Below, piece after piece: positions 55,849 through 62,986 of a stretch of DNA of 64,000 nucleotides. Made by a program: the position numbers and the translations under genes. The notes below the pieces were generated by a model that worked only from the letters and a program-made list of their open reading frames with translations, was not told the origin of the DNA and made no database searches. The stretch spans positions 4,403,001-4,467,000 of the forward strand of contig NZ_JADALJ010000001.1 in assembly GCF_014876185.1 (NCBI RefSeq), given 5' to 3'. This stretch comes from Rufibacter sp. LB8. Lineage in GTDB: Bacteria > Bacteroidota > Bacteroidia > Cytophagales > Hymenobacteraceae. Each line of letters starts with the position of its first letter. Position 1 is the stretch's first letter.

Positions 55849-55961
55849 TTCCTTCTCCCTCTGGGAGAAGGTTAGGATGAGGGAGATATCTATCACGTTA
55901 TTAGTAAACTTAACCAAAAGAATACACCCTCACCCTAACCCTCTCCCAGAGGGAGAGGGGA
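55849..55961. mobile_element. CCCTCACCC-type inverted repeat, copy b
   Basis: TTCTCCCTCTGGGAGAAGGT at the left and CCCTCACCCTAACCCTCTCC then CAGAGGGAGAGGGG at the right; 113 bp with a non-coding AT-rich core. Same orientation as copy a. Confidence 0.8.
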
Positions 55962-55970
55962 TTTTCTCTT

Positions 55971-56012
55971 TTCCGTTTTCGGGCTCATTTCTGGAAATGG
56001 GGCCAAAAACAG
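55971..56012. repeat. P38 palindrome, copy 27 (degenerate right arm)
   Basis: TTCCGTTTTCGGGCTCATTT, loop CTG, GAAATGGGGCCAAAAACAGA. Its right end is shared with the stem of the terminator at 56006. Confidence 0.85.
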
Positions 56013-56051
56013 AAAGGCCTGACTCCTATAGAAGTCAGGCCTTTCTGTTTT
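56006..56051. terminator. Bidirectional terminator next to P38 copy 27
   Basis: AAAACAGAAAGGCCTGACT (56006-56024) pairs perfectly with AGTCAGGCCTTTCTGTTTT (56033-56051), 8-nt loop. It serves the minus-strand bacilliredoxin gene and possibly the upstream plus-strand gene. Confidence 0.92.
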
Positions 56052-56066
56052 AAAGCGTTATCGTGC

Positions 56067-56489
56067 TTAGCAGAACTCGGCAAACGCGCCTTGCAGGTTG
56101 TCTACAATGCGGGTAAGGTCGTTGCCTTCAATGTGGTGGCGCTCAATCACGTGCACCAGTTCGCCGTCTTTGAACAGCGCAATAGAAGGCGAGGAAGGAG
56201 GGTAGGGCAACATGAACTCACGGGCCTTGGCCACGGCGTCGGCTTCCATACCGGCAAACACCGTTACCAGTTTGGTGGGCTTCTTGTCAGCGCTGGCCAC
56301 GGCCATTTTCAGGGCGGGGCGGGCTTTGGAGGCGGCGCAACCGCACACTGAGTTCACGGCCACCAACACGGTGCCTTCCTTCTGGTTCAATACATTTTCT
56401 ACTTCCTCTGGGGTCATCAATTGCTCAAAACCCGCCGAGGTCAGGTCTTCCCTAATAGGGGCCACCATATATTCAGGATACATTGCCAT
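56067..56489 (-). CDS. BrxA/BrxB family bacilliredoxin
   Basis: Thiol-disulfide protein that removes bacillithiol from mixed disulfides in organisms that make it. 140 residues. Thioredoxin-like fold with the CGC motif (Cys49-Gly-Cys51 in VNSVCGCAASKARP), N-terminal YPEYMVAPIREDLTSAGF, and C-terminal PYPPSSPSIALFKDGELVHVIERHHIEG. Motif and length match the YphP/YqiW family. Closed by a strong terminator. Confidence 0.94.
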   Translation of the reverse strand: MAMYPEYMVAPIREDLTSAGFEQLMTPEEVENVLNQKEGTVLVAVNSVCGCAASKARPALKMAVASADKKPTKLVTVFAGMEADAVAKAREFMLPYPPSSPSIALFKDGELVHVIERHHIEGNDLTRIVDNLQGAFAEFC

Positions 56490-56968
56490 GTCTATTTTTA
56501 ATTAAAGTTGAATGCTGATTCTGCCGTAAAATTACGAAATCAAAAGGAAAACACTACGGCCAGGCTTCTGGTTTCTAAAAGGATACTTATTCCTTCTGGT
56601 GAGACCGCACTGAATGCCCCCAAAGCCCATAAACGTTTCTTTTTAACCGATTTTCTTGTTGCTTAGTGCAGCAGACAAAACCCTGGATGTGCGGTTGACG
56701 AGCCAAACGTAGCGTTGGGCTATTCAAGTACCTGGCAAAGAAAGTGGAAAACTTTTGCCTGAAACACGGGAAAGAAATGGCAGAAATGTTACCTTTGCAG
56801 GGCAAAACAAAGCGACTTGTCTGGGTTGGGGTCTGAGGGCCTCGGTAGAAGTATAGCGGGCGGCATGTATATTAATTTTAAGGAATTTCTTGGAAATTAA
56901 TAGGCAAGCTTGTAGTTTTGCAAACTCATTTAGAACAGAGTCAACAGCATTTATCTATAATCACAACC
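56490..56968. other. Divergent intergenic region before rpsT
   Basis: 479 bp. No convincing gene: the only open frame (56587-56805, minus) has no signature. It contains an isolated exact TACCTTTG at 56790-56797 (plus) and the rpsT promoter at 56890-56920. Confidence 0.55.
56890..56920 (+). promoter_or_regulatory. rpsT promoter
   Basis: TTG (56890-56892), 20-nt spacer, TAGTTTTG (56913-56920): full consensus, 48 nt before the start codon. Confidence 0.75.
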
Positions 56969-57226
56969 ATGGCTAACCATAAGTCAGCATTAAAGAGAAT
57001 CAGATCTAACAACGCGAAACGCTTGCTGAACCGCTACCAGGCGAAAACTACTCGTACCTTTGTAAAGCGTTTGAAATTAACCACCGACAAAGCCGAGGCG
57101 CAAGAGCTGTATAAGAAAGTATCTGGTATGCTTGACAAACTGGCGAAGAAGAACGTGATCCACAAAAACAAAGCGGCCAACAATAAATCTAAATTGGCTC
57201 GTTTCGTGAATAACCTGGCTGCCTAG
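56969..57226 (+). CDS. rpsT: 30S ribosomal protein S20
   Basis: Small-subunit protein binding 16S rRNA. 85 residues from ATG 56969 ([20 protein letters not shown]), the canonical N-terminus; an in-frame upstream start at 56918 overlaps the -7 box. Ends [14 protein letters not shown], with [10 protein letters not shown] basic C-terminal region. Own promoter and terminator, so monocistronic. Confidence 0.97.
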   Translation: MANHKSALKRIRSNNAKRLLNRYQAKTTRTFVKRLKLTTDKAEAQELYKKVSGMLDKLAKKNVIHKNKAANNKSKLARFVNNLAA

Positions 57227-57266
57227 TCTAGCCAAACCTTTCCACTCCGTTTTTGGGTTGAATATC

Positions 57267-57294
57267 AAAAGCCTTGCCTTGTGCAAGGCTTTTT
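57267..57294 (+). terminator. Intrinsic terminator of rpsT
   Basis: AAAAGCCTTGC (57267-57277), loop CTTGT, GCAAGGCTTTT (57283-57293). Confidence 0.9.
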
Positions 57295-57401
57295 GTGTTG
57301 GGGATAGGCGAGGAGCAACATTAGGTTTTTGTTGCGTTACTTTTGAAGAGAGCTAAAATGAAATTTCTGGTCAGTAAATTGGTTTAGGCTGTTCACTTAG
57401 T

Positions 57402-57451
57402 GATTCCCGTTTTTGGCCTCGTTTCCAGAAATGAGCCCAAAAACGGGAATC
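57402..57451. repeat. P38 palindrome, copy 28
   Basis: Outer GATTCCCGTTTTTGG / CCAAAAACGGGAATC are perfect; core GCCTCGTTTC versus GAAATGAGCC is nearly so. Loop CA. Confidence 0.9.
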
Positions 57452-57605
57452 AGCAACGTTACAGCAATTTAGTTTTTCCAGTCATCCTGAGCGCAGCCGA
57501 AGAATCTAACGATGCGGTTATTACATTCTCCTGGTATCAGGTGACATTCCTGTGTTACACGCACAGAAGAGTGGTTGCTAAGTAGTATACCTATTCCTGC
57601 TGATT

Positions 57606-57734
57606 GTACGGACAGGGCTCGACCTGTCCACGCGTATTCCTGATCCCTACGCATTCCTGAATACCCATTTTATTTGTTGCATGGTGGGCAGGCTGCCTGG
57701 GCCGCCGTTCAGGACAGGTCGCGATCTGTCCCTA
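57606..57734. mobile_element. MITE-like element M3, 129 bp
   Basis: Ends GTACGGACAGGGCTCGACC and GGTCGCGATCTGTCCCTAC; interior blocks TATTCCTGATCC, ACGCATTCCTGA and CCGTTCAGGACAGGTC shared with M2. Confidence 0.75.
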
Positions 57735-57771
57735 CGGATTTGAACTACTTAGGCTATCAAATTGGAAGAAC

Positions 57772-57815
57772 CTCTGTTTTTGCCTTCGTTTCCAGAAATG
57801 AGCCTGAAAACAGAG
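57772..57815. repeat. P38 palindrome, copy 29
   Basis: CTCTGTTTTTGCCTTCGTTT and GAAATGAGCCTGAAAACAGA; the outer CTCTG pairs with CAGAG. Loop CA. Confidence 0.85.
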
Positions 57816-57863
57816 AATTAAACCACATTCATTAAACCTTCAACCTGTAACTTAAACCCAAAC

Positions 57864-57901
57864 AAAAAAGGCGACCATCTTCTCAGATAGTCGCCTTTTA
57901 T
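57864..57901 (-). terminator. Intrinsic terminator of pyk
   Basis: AAAAAAGGCGACCATCT pairs with AGATAGTCGCCTTTT with one mismatch; on minus the T-run is TTTTTTG. 21 nt beyond the pyk stop. Confidence 0.85.
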
Positions 57902-57921
57902 TATTTTATCTAAAGTGCAAA

Positions 57922-59355
57922 TTAGTGCACAATGCTCAGTTTGATCATGTTGGCGCGTTTCTTTTCCATGACCGGCATAGAACCGATGTTGATGAAGATG
58001 TCGCCGGTGGCGAGGTGGCCTTCTTTCACCAGAATTTCCTTGAGGTCAGAGATGGTGTCATCGGTAGACACAAAACGGTCATAGTAATAGCCTCTGATTC
58101 CCCACACCAAATTGAGGGTGTTGAGCAGCGCGCGGTTATCGGTGAAGATGAAGATGTGGGCCTTTGGGCGGTGCTTGGCCAACTGGAACGCGGTGTAACC
58201 AGATTTGGTCAGGCCAATCAGGGCGGCGGCGTTGGTGTCACGGGCCAGGCTCACGGCGTTGGCAACTACGGTGTCATTGAGGAACGTCTTGGCGTTGAGG
58301 TCAAACACAAAGTTGCGGTGAAAAACTTCGGCCTGGGCTTCAACAGACGTGATGGTGCGGTTCATGCTCCTGATGGTCTCAATTGGGTACATGCCGGCGG
58401 CAGTCTCCGCGGACAGCATCAAGGAGTCGGCACCATCCATCACGGCGTTGGCTACGTCATTGCTTTCGGCGCGGGTAGGGCGGGGGCTGGTGATCATGCT
58501 TTCCATCATTTGGGTGGCAATAATCACGGGCTTGCCCAGCGCATGGCATTTCTGCACAATCATTTTCTGGAGCATGGGTACTTCTTCCATGCCAATCTCC
58601 ACGCCCAAATCTCCGCGGGCAACCATCACGGCATCGGTGGCTTCAATAATGGAGTCAATGTTCCGGATGGCCTCAGGTTTCTCAATCTTGGCCACCACGC
58701 GGGTGTCTTTGCCGCGCTCGGCAATGATGCGTTTGATCTCATGAATGTCCTCCACCTTTCTAACGAAGGAGAGCGCTACCCATTCCACGTCATTGTCCAG
58801 GCCGAAGTGCAGGTCTCTGATGTCTTTCTCAGTGAGCGAAGGCGCGGTTACCACGGTGTCTGGCAGGTTAATGCCTTTGCGGGGTTTCACCACGCCGCCG
58901 TAGACCACTTCCACTTCTACCTCTTTGTCACCGTCTGTGCTGATCACGGTTACTTCCAGCTTGCCGTCATCAATCAAGATGGCGTCGCCGGGTTTCACGT
59001 CATGGGCCAGGCGGGTGTAACTGGTAGACAGGCGGGTGGCCGTGCCCATGGTGTTGTCACAGACAATGTGCAAACGCTGCCCGGCCACAATCTCCACGGC
59101 ACCGTCCAGCACGTCATTGATCCGTATTTTGGGGCCCTGTAAATCTTGCAGGAGGCAAATGTTCATGCCGTCGGCGGCGTTGATGGCGCGCACGTGTTCA
59201 ATTACTTTTACATGGTCTGCGTGAGAGCCGTGCGAGAAGTTAAGCCGGAACACATCTACACCTTCGGCAATAAGCGCCCTCAGTTTTTCTGGGGTGTTGC
59301 TGGCCGGGCCAACTGTGGCAATGATTTTTGTCTTGTTGAAGTTTGTGGTAGCCAT
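57922..59355 (-). CDS. pyk: Pyruvate kinase
   Basis: Last step of glycolysis: phosphoenolpyruvate plus ADP to pyruvate plus ATP. 477 residues. Motifs: KIIATVGPASNTPEKLRALI, VFRLNFSHGSHADH, the catalytic VVAKIEKPEAIRNIDSIIEATDAVMVARGDLGVEIGMEEVP, TQMMESM, PTRAESNDVANAVMDGADSLMLSAETAAG. The C-terminal regulatory domain is short, standard for this phylum. Downstream of the IPExxxVDY gene with a 3-nt gap. Confidence 0.97.
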   Translation of the reverse strand: MATTNFNKTKIIATVGPASNTPEKLRALIAEGVDVFRLNFSHGSHADHVKVIEHVRAINAADGMNICLLQDLQGPKIRINDVLDGAVEIVAGQRLHIVCDNTMGTATRLSTSYTRLAHDVKPGDAILIDDGKLEVTVISTDGDKEVEVEVVYGGVVKPRKGINLPDTVVTAPSLTEKDIRDLHFGLDNDVEWVALSFVRKVEDIHEIKRIIAERGKDTRVVAKIEKPEAIRNIDSIIEATDAVMVARGDLGVEIGMEEVPMLQKMIVQKCHALGKPVIIATQMMESMITSPRPTRAESNDVANAVMDGADSLMLSAETAAGMYPIETIRSMNRTITSVEAQAEVFHRNFVFDLNAKTFLNDTVVANAVSLARDTNAAALIGLTKSGYTAFQLAKHRPKAHIFIFTDNRALLNTLNLVWGIRGYYYDRFVSTDDTISDLKEILVKEGHLATGDIFINIGSMPVMEKKRANMIKLSIVH

Positions 59356-59358
59356 AGG

Positions 59359-59784
59359 CTAAAAAAGCAGGTTTTCTTTATAACGTAAACAATTGGGGTC
59401 AAAGGGGCGCACGTATTGCACCAGCGGTACGGCGTGCAAGGTGCCCAGCAGTTCTTTCTGTAAGTGGTTGAGCCCGCCGGTTACCTGAATCACGTAGTCA
59501 TACTCCTTAATGTCTGGCACCAGAAACGGCGCGGCCAGGGTGCTGGTGCCCACAGAGCGGTTCCGAAACAGGCGCAGGTTGCCGTGCTCCGCGCGGTGCA
59601 GGTAGTTGGAGATCACCAAACGGCCTTTGTTCAGGTAGTCAATGCACAGGTCGGCTTGTTTAATGAGGCGAATTCTGAAGGATTTGTTCAGGGCCCAGGC
59701 CAGGGTGTGCTCTTTGCTGGAAGACACTACGCCATACAGATCGAAATCAAAATCATACTCTACGTCTAACTTAAAAGATTTCAT
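59359..59784 (-). CDS. IPExxxVDY family protein
   Basis: 141 residues from ATG 59784 (MKSFKLDVEYDFDFDLYGVV); the upstream in-frame extension to 59919 has no similarity. Belongs to the small family always found beside pyruvate kinase in Bacteroidota. The family motif appears here as FLVPDIKEYDYVIQVTGG rather than IPExxxVDY. Other conserved features: ALNKSFRIRLIKQADLCIDYL and VRPFDPNCLRYKENLLF. Function unknown; a role tied to pyruvate kinase is suggested only by gene order. Likely one transcript with pyk. Confidence 0.85.
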   Translation of the reverse strand: MKSFKLDVEYDFDFDLYGVVSSSKEHTLAWALNKSFRIRLIKQADLCIDYLNKGRLVISNYLHRAEHGNLRLFRNRSVGTSTLAAPFLVPDIKEYDYVIQVTGGLNHLQKELLGTLHAVPLVQYVRPFDPNCLRYKENLLF

Positions 59785-59900
59785 GGCGGGCGGTAAGCGT
59801 ACTGTTGGGTAAGGGTTGGGAAGGCAATTTAAAGAAGACAATTCATAACTCAAGTAGCTTGGGCAGAAAAGTGCCTGAATAAAACTAATGCCGGTATTTG

Positions 59901-59932
59901 TTTGACATTGTGTTGCCAAATCTATTTCTTTG
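59901..59932 (+). promoter_or_regulatory. acpP promoter candidate
   Basis: TTTG (59901-59904), 20-nt spacer, TTTCTTTG (59925-59932); the -7 box lacks the initial TA pair only at position 2. Leader of about 28 nt. Confidence 0.5.
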
Positions 59933-59960
59933 CACAGTGTTTTAAAAAACTTATAAAAAA

Positions 59961-60197
59961 ATGTCAGAAATCGCAGAAAAAGTAAGAGCTATTATCATTG
60001 ATAAATTAGGCGTTGAAGAATCTGAGGTGACGCCTGAGGCCAGCTTTACCAACGACCTGGGTGCCGACTCTCTTGACACGGTGGAACTGATCATGGAATT
60101 TGAGAAAGAATTCAATGTGTCTATTCCAGATGACCAAGCAGAGAACATTGCCACAGTAGGCCAAGCGATCAGCTACCTGGAAGAGCACGCAAAGTAG
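59961..60197 (+). CDS. acpP: Acyl carrier protein
   Basis: Carries growing fatty acyl chains on a phosphopantetheine arm. 78 residues. Modification site serine in [19 protein letters not shown] (about Ser38). Acidic, four-helix pattern typical of ACP. First gene of acpP-fabF-rnc, divergent from the IPExxxVDY-pyk pair; the arrangement is conserved in the phylum. Confidence 0.97.
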   Translation: MSEIAEKVRAIIIDKLGVEESEVTPEASFTNDLGADSLDTVELIMEFEKEFNVSIPDDQAENIATVGQAISYLEEHAK

Positions 60198-60274
60198 TCT
60201 TCCCCAATCCCCTTTATTAATTCGATCCCAATTTTACCTTTTCAATACAGGTTCTTGTCCTCTACTAGCAGCGT

Positions 60275-61528
60275 ATGGAGCTTAAGAGAGTTGTAGTAAC
60301 TGGCCTTGGTGCTATTACCCCACTGGGGAAAACCGTTTCTGAATACTGGGACGGCCTAATCAATGGAGTAAGCGGCGCCGCGCCAATTACCCGCTTTGAT
60401 GCCTCAAAGTTTAAGACCCAATTTGCCTGCGAAGTAAAAGGGTATGATCCTGAGCAATACTTTGACCGTAAAGAGGCCCGCAAAATGGACCTCTTTACGC
60501 AGTTTGCTGTGATTGTAGCCGACCAAGCCGTAGAAGACGCCAACCTGCTGGACCCGTCGCTGGACAAGGACCGCATTGGCGTAATCTGGGGCTCTGGTAT
60601 TGGCGGTCTACGCACCTTTCAGGAAGAATGCGTAGCTTTTGGCCGCGGTGACGGCACCCCGCGGTTTAACCCGTTCTTCATCCCGAAGATGATAGCCGAC
60701 ATCAGCGCTGGTCATATTTCCATTAAACACGGTTTCAGAGGACCAAACTTTGTGACCGTGTCTGCCTGTGCCTCTGCCACCAACGCCCTTATTGACTCGT
60801 TCAACTACATCAGGTTGGGCATGGTGGACATTGTGGTGAGCGGTGGTTCTGAAGCAGCCGTCACCGAAGCCGGTGTAGGTGGTTTCAACGCCCTGAAAGC
60901 CCTTTCTGAGCGCAATGATGCTGCAGAAACTGCTAGCCGGCCATTTGACAAAGACCGTGACGGTTTTGTGTTAGGCGAAGGTGCCGCGGCCATTGTGCTG
61001 GAGGAATACGAGCATGCCAAGGCCCGTGGCGCTAAAATCTACGCTGAGCTGATTGGCGGCGGCATGTCTGCCGACGCGTACCACATCACCGCGCCGCACC
61101 CAGAAGGGTTGGGCGCCCGCAACGTGATGATGAACGTGCTCAAAGACGCCAAAGTGAAACCCGAGGAAATTGACTACATCAACGTGCATGGTACTTCTAC
61201 ACCACTTGGTGATGTGGGCGAGGCCAAAGCCATTGAGCAGGTCTTCGGGGAGCATGCCTACAACCTGAACATCAGTTCCACCAAATCCATGACCGGCCAC
61301 TTGTTGGGTGCTGCCGGGGCCATTGAAGCGGTGGCGTCTATTCTGTCTATCCAGAACGGCATTGTGCCTCCTACCATCAATCACTTCACAGATGATGATC
61401 AGTTCAACCCAAAATTGAACTTCACCTTCAACAAAGCGCAGCAGCGCGAAGTGACCTTGGCTATGAGCAACACCTTTGGGTTTGGCGGACACAACACCTC
61501 TGTGATCTTCAAAAAGTTCAGTGAGTAG
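60275..61528 (+). CDS. fabF: Beta-ketoacyl-ACP synthase II
   Basis: Elongates acyl-ACP with malonyl-ACP in fatty acid synthesis. 417 residues. Catalytic cysteine in VSACASATNALIDSF (about Cys164), histidines in NVHGTSTPLGD and the lysine/histidine block SSTKSMTGHLLGAAGAIEA; C-terminal AMSNTFGFGGHNTSVIFK. Starts 77 nt after acpP and ends 2 nt before rnc. Confidence 0.97.
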   Translation: MELKRVVVTGLGAITPLGKTVSEYWDGLINGVSGAAPITRFDASKFKTQFACEVKGYDPEQYFDRKEARKMDLFTQFAVIVADQAVEDANLLDPSLDKDRIGVIWGSGIGGLRTFQEECVAFGRGDGTPRFNPFFIPKMIADISAGHISIKHGFRGPNFVTVSACASATNALIDSFNYIRLGMVDIVVSGGSEAAVTEAGVGGFNALKALSERNDAAETASRPFDKDRDGFVLGEGAAAIVLEEYEHAKARGAKIYAELIGGGMSADAYHITAPHPEGLGARNVMMNVLKDAKVKPEEIDYINVHGTSTPLGDVGEAKAIEQVFGEHAYNLNISSTKSMTGHLLGAAGAIEAVASILSIQNGIVPPTINHFTDDDQFNPKLNFTFNKAQQREVTLAMSNTFGFGGHNTSVIFKKFSE

Positions 61529-61530
61529 TT

Positions 61531-62283
61531 TTGAGCCCGATCAGACCGGTCTTACGCGCGTTCCATAAATTCTTCTACAAAGACAAGGCCTTTGTTACCG
61601 CCATCACCCGCATTACGGGCATGGCGCCAGACAACCTGCACCTGTACCAACTGGCGTTTACGCACACGTCATTCGTGCGCCAGAACCTCAATGGCAACCA
61701 GGAAACCAATGAGCGCCTGGAGTTTCTGGGTGATGCTATATTGGGTTCGGTGATTGCCGAATACCTTTTCAAGAAATACCCCTACAAAGACGAAGGTTTC
61801 CTGACAGAGATCCGGTCCCGCATGGTGAACCGCGAGTCACTCAATAGCCTGGCTGTTAAAGTGGGCTTGAATTCCCTAGTGAAAGTGGACAGCGCCTCTG
61901 GCGTGAACCGGCACAAGTTCATCAACGGCAATGCGCTGGAAGCCCTGGTAGGCGCCGTGTATTTAGACAAAGGCTACAAAGACACCAAAGACTTTATCTT
62001 GAAGAAACTGGTGAAACCGCACTTTGACCTGCACCAGCTCACCACCACCACCAGCAACTTCAAAAGCAAACTGATTGAATGGGCCCAAGGCCAGAACCGC
62101 AGCATCAGGTTTGAGATTGTAGGCCAGAAGCAATCTGGTAGCGTCACCGAGTTTACCGCCGCCGTGGTGGTGGACAATGACATCATTGCCACTGGCGCCG
62201 GGCTCTCCAAGAAAAAAGCTGAACAAGCCGCCGCCGAAAAAAGCATGGACGTGCTCAAATCCAAAGGCATCAATTTGGTGTAG
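61531..62283 (+). CDS. rnc: Ribonuclease III
   Basis: Cleaves double-stranded RNA in rRNA and mRNA processing. 250 residues from TTG 61531 (MSPIRPVLRAFHKFFYKD); the next in-frame ATG would delete part of the first helix, so TTG is preferred. Catalytic signature ERLEFLGDAILGSVIAEYLF, EALVGAVYLDKGY with the second acidic residue, and a C-terminal dsRBD (SKLIEWAQGQNRSIRFEI ... FTAAVVVDNDIIATGAGLSKKKAEQAAAEKSM). Two nt after fabF, likely translationally coupled. Confidence 0.95.
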   Translation: MSPIRPVLRAFHKFFYKDKAFVTAITRITGMAPDNLHLYQLAFTHTSFVRQNLNGNQETNERLEFLGDAILGSVIAEYLFKKYPYKDEGFLTEIRSRMVNRESLNSLAVKVGLNSLVKVDSASGVNRHKFINGNALEALVGAVYLDKGYKDTKDFILKKLVKPHFDLHQLTTTTSNFKSKLIEWAQGQNRSIRFEIVGQKQSGSVTEFTAAVVVDNDIIATGAGLSKKKAEQAAAEKSMDVLKSKGINLV

Positions 62284-62285
62284 TT

Positions 62286-62328
62286 TTCTGTTTTCGGGCT
62301 CGTTTCTGGAAATGAGGGGAAAAACGGG
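62286..62328. repeat. P38 palindrome, copy 30 (degenerate)
   Basis: TTCTGTTTTCGGGCTCGTTT and GAAATGAGGGGAAAAACGGG; begins 2 nt after the rnc stop. Confidence 0.8.
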
Positions 62329-62468
62329 TATTTCTTTTCGTGTTAAATCCTTTTACTTTTAGTTATTCCTTCCTCTAAATAGGAGGAATAATTATGCATT
62401 CAGTTCAGGCTAATCCATGCAATGGCGCGGGAGTTACTTCTGAGACTTTCTACAAAATATTAACGCTA

Positions 62469-62594
62469 ATCGGGATTTCTAATCCCGATTCACTCTGTCG
62501 GGATTTCCTAATCCCGTACTGCGGCTTCTGGAAATGCTAGTGCCGGGGATTTTTAAATCCCAGACAGACTACTTTCGGATTGGTAAATCCGAAA
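62469..62594. repeat. Cluster of CGGGATTT / AATCCCG palindromes
   Basis: AATCGGGATTTCTAATCCCG extended, then a second CGGGATTTCCTAATCCCG, GGGGATTTTTAAATCCC, and TTTCGGATTGGTAAATCCGA. The segment around 62560-62598 matches 13060-13098 in 35 or more of 39 positions. Confidence 0.75.
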
Positions 62595-62684
62595 GAGCAG
62601 AATTTCTTTCTTCTTCTCTTAGAATCCTTGAATAACAGCTTTCCTAATTTTAGCTTCTTTCTCTGCTGCAAGTTTGGCGTGGTA

Positions 62685-62713
62685 GTAGAGACAAGGCATT
62701 GCCTTGTCTCTAC
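62685..62713. repeat. GTAGAGAC palindrome
   Basis: GTAGAGACAAGGCA paired with TGCCTTGTCTCTAC, 29 nt with a central T. A related half occurs at 6272-6295. Confidence 0.75.
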
Positions 62714-62747
62714 GGATTAGGTCCCATCAGTCGCCAGCTCAAAAGAC

Positions 62748-62773
62748 CTCGTAGTGCGCGAAGCTCCTACGAG
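62748..62773. repeat. CTCGTAG inverted repeat
   Basis: CTCGTAG (62748-62754) and CTACGAG (62767-62773) around a 12-nt centre GTGCGCGAAGCTC-like. Confidence 0.5.
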
Positions 62774-62786
62774 TGTCTCAGCCAAA

Positions 62787-62831
62787 CCCCGTTTTTCGGC
62801 TTCATTTCCATAAATGAGGCCGAAAACGGAG
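62787..62831. repeat. P38 palindrome, copy 31
   Basis: CCCGTTTTTCGGCTTCATTT and AAATGAGGCCGAAAACGGAG; loop CCAT. Confidence 0.85.
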
Positions 62832-62863
62832 TGGGCTTCCTACGTTTCCATTTGGTAATTCCC

Positions 62864-62893
62864 TTGGTTCTTACCCAGCGCTTCTTAGTTTTG
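62864..62893 (+). promoter_or_regulatory. nadE promoter
   Basis: TTG (62864-62866), 19-nt spacer, TAGTTTTG (62886-62893): full consensus, leaving a leader of about 90 nt. Confidence 0.65.
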
Positions 62894-62986
62894 TGCGTGC
62901 GCGTTTTTGGCTTACTTGCCGAATATGCCAGATTCTAACTTGCAGCCTCCTTCTGCGTTAGAAAATACTAAACCACAACCTACCCT

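Larger units (their letters stand above)
57227..57921. other. Intergenic repeat region between rpsT and pyk
   Basis: 695 bp with no gene. In order: rpsT terminator, P38 copy 28, a TCATCCTGAGCGCAGCCGAA repeat fragment (57482-57506) of a widespread type, MITE-like M3, P38 copy 29, pyk terminator. Confidence 0.75.
62284..62986. other. Intergenic repeat region before nadE
   Basis: 703 bp with no gene. In order: P38 copy 30, AT-rich stretch, palindrome cluster (62469-62594), GTAGAGAC palindrome (62685-62713), CTCGTAG palindrome (62748-62773), P38 copy 31, nadE promoter. Confidence 0.75.

Noticed and set aside
56587-56805. 72-codon minus-strand open frame before rpsT
   Set aside because: No promoter, no signature, and its composition is like non-coding spacer.
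57480-57506. TCATCCTGAGCGCAGCCGAA fragment as a gene or element of interest
   Set aside because: It resembles a widespread intergenic repeat and occurs once here, so nothing can be concluded.
57925-59142. 405-codon open frame opposite pyk
   Set aside because: Shadow of pyk; His/Gly/Val-rich translation without motif.
2487-62831. P38 copies as a CRISPR array
   Set aside because: Copies are kilobases apart, differ in length, and lie in many different spacers; there is no regular spacing or cas gene.
2487-62831. P38 as a simple intrinsic terminator
   Set aside because: Most copies have no T-run, several lie beside a proper terminator, and two are inside coding sequence.
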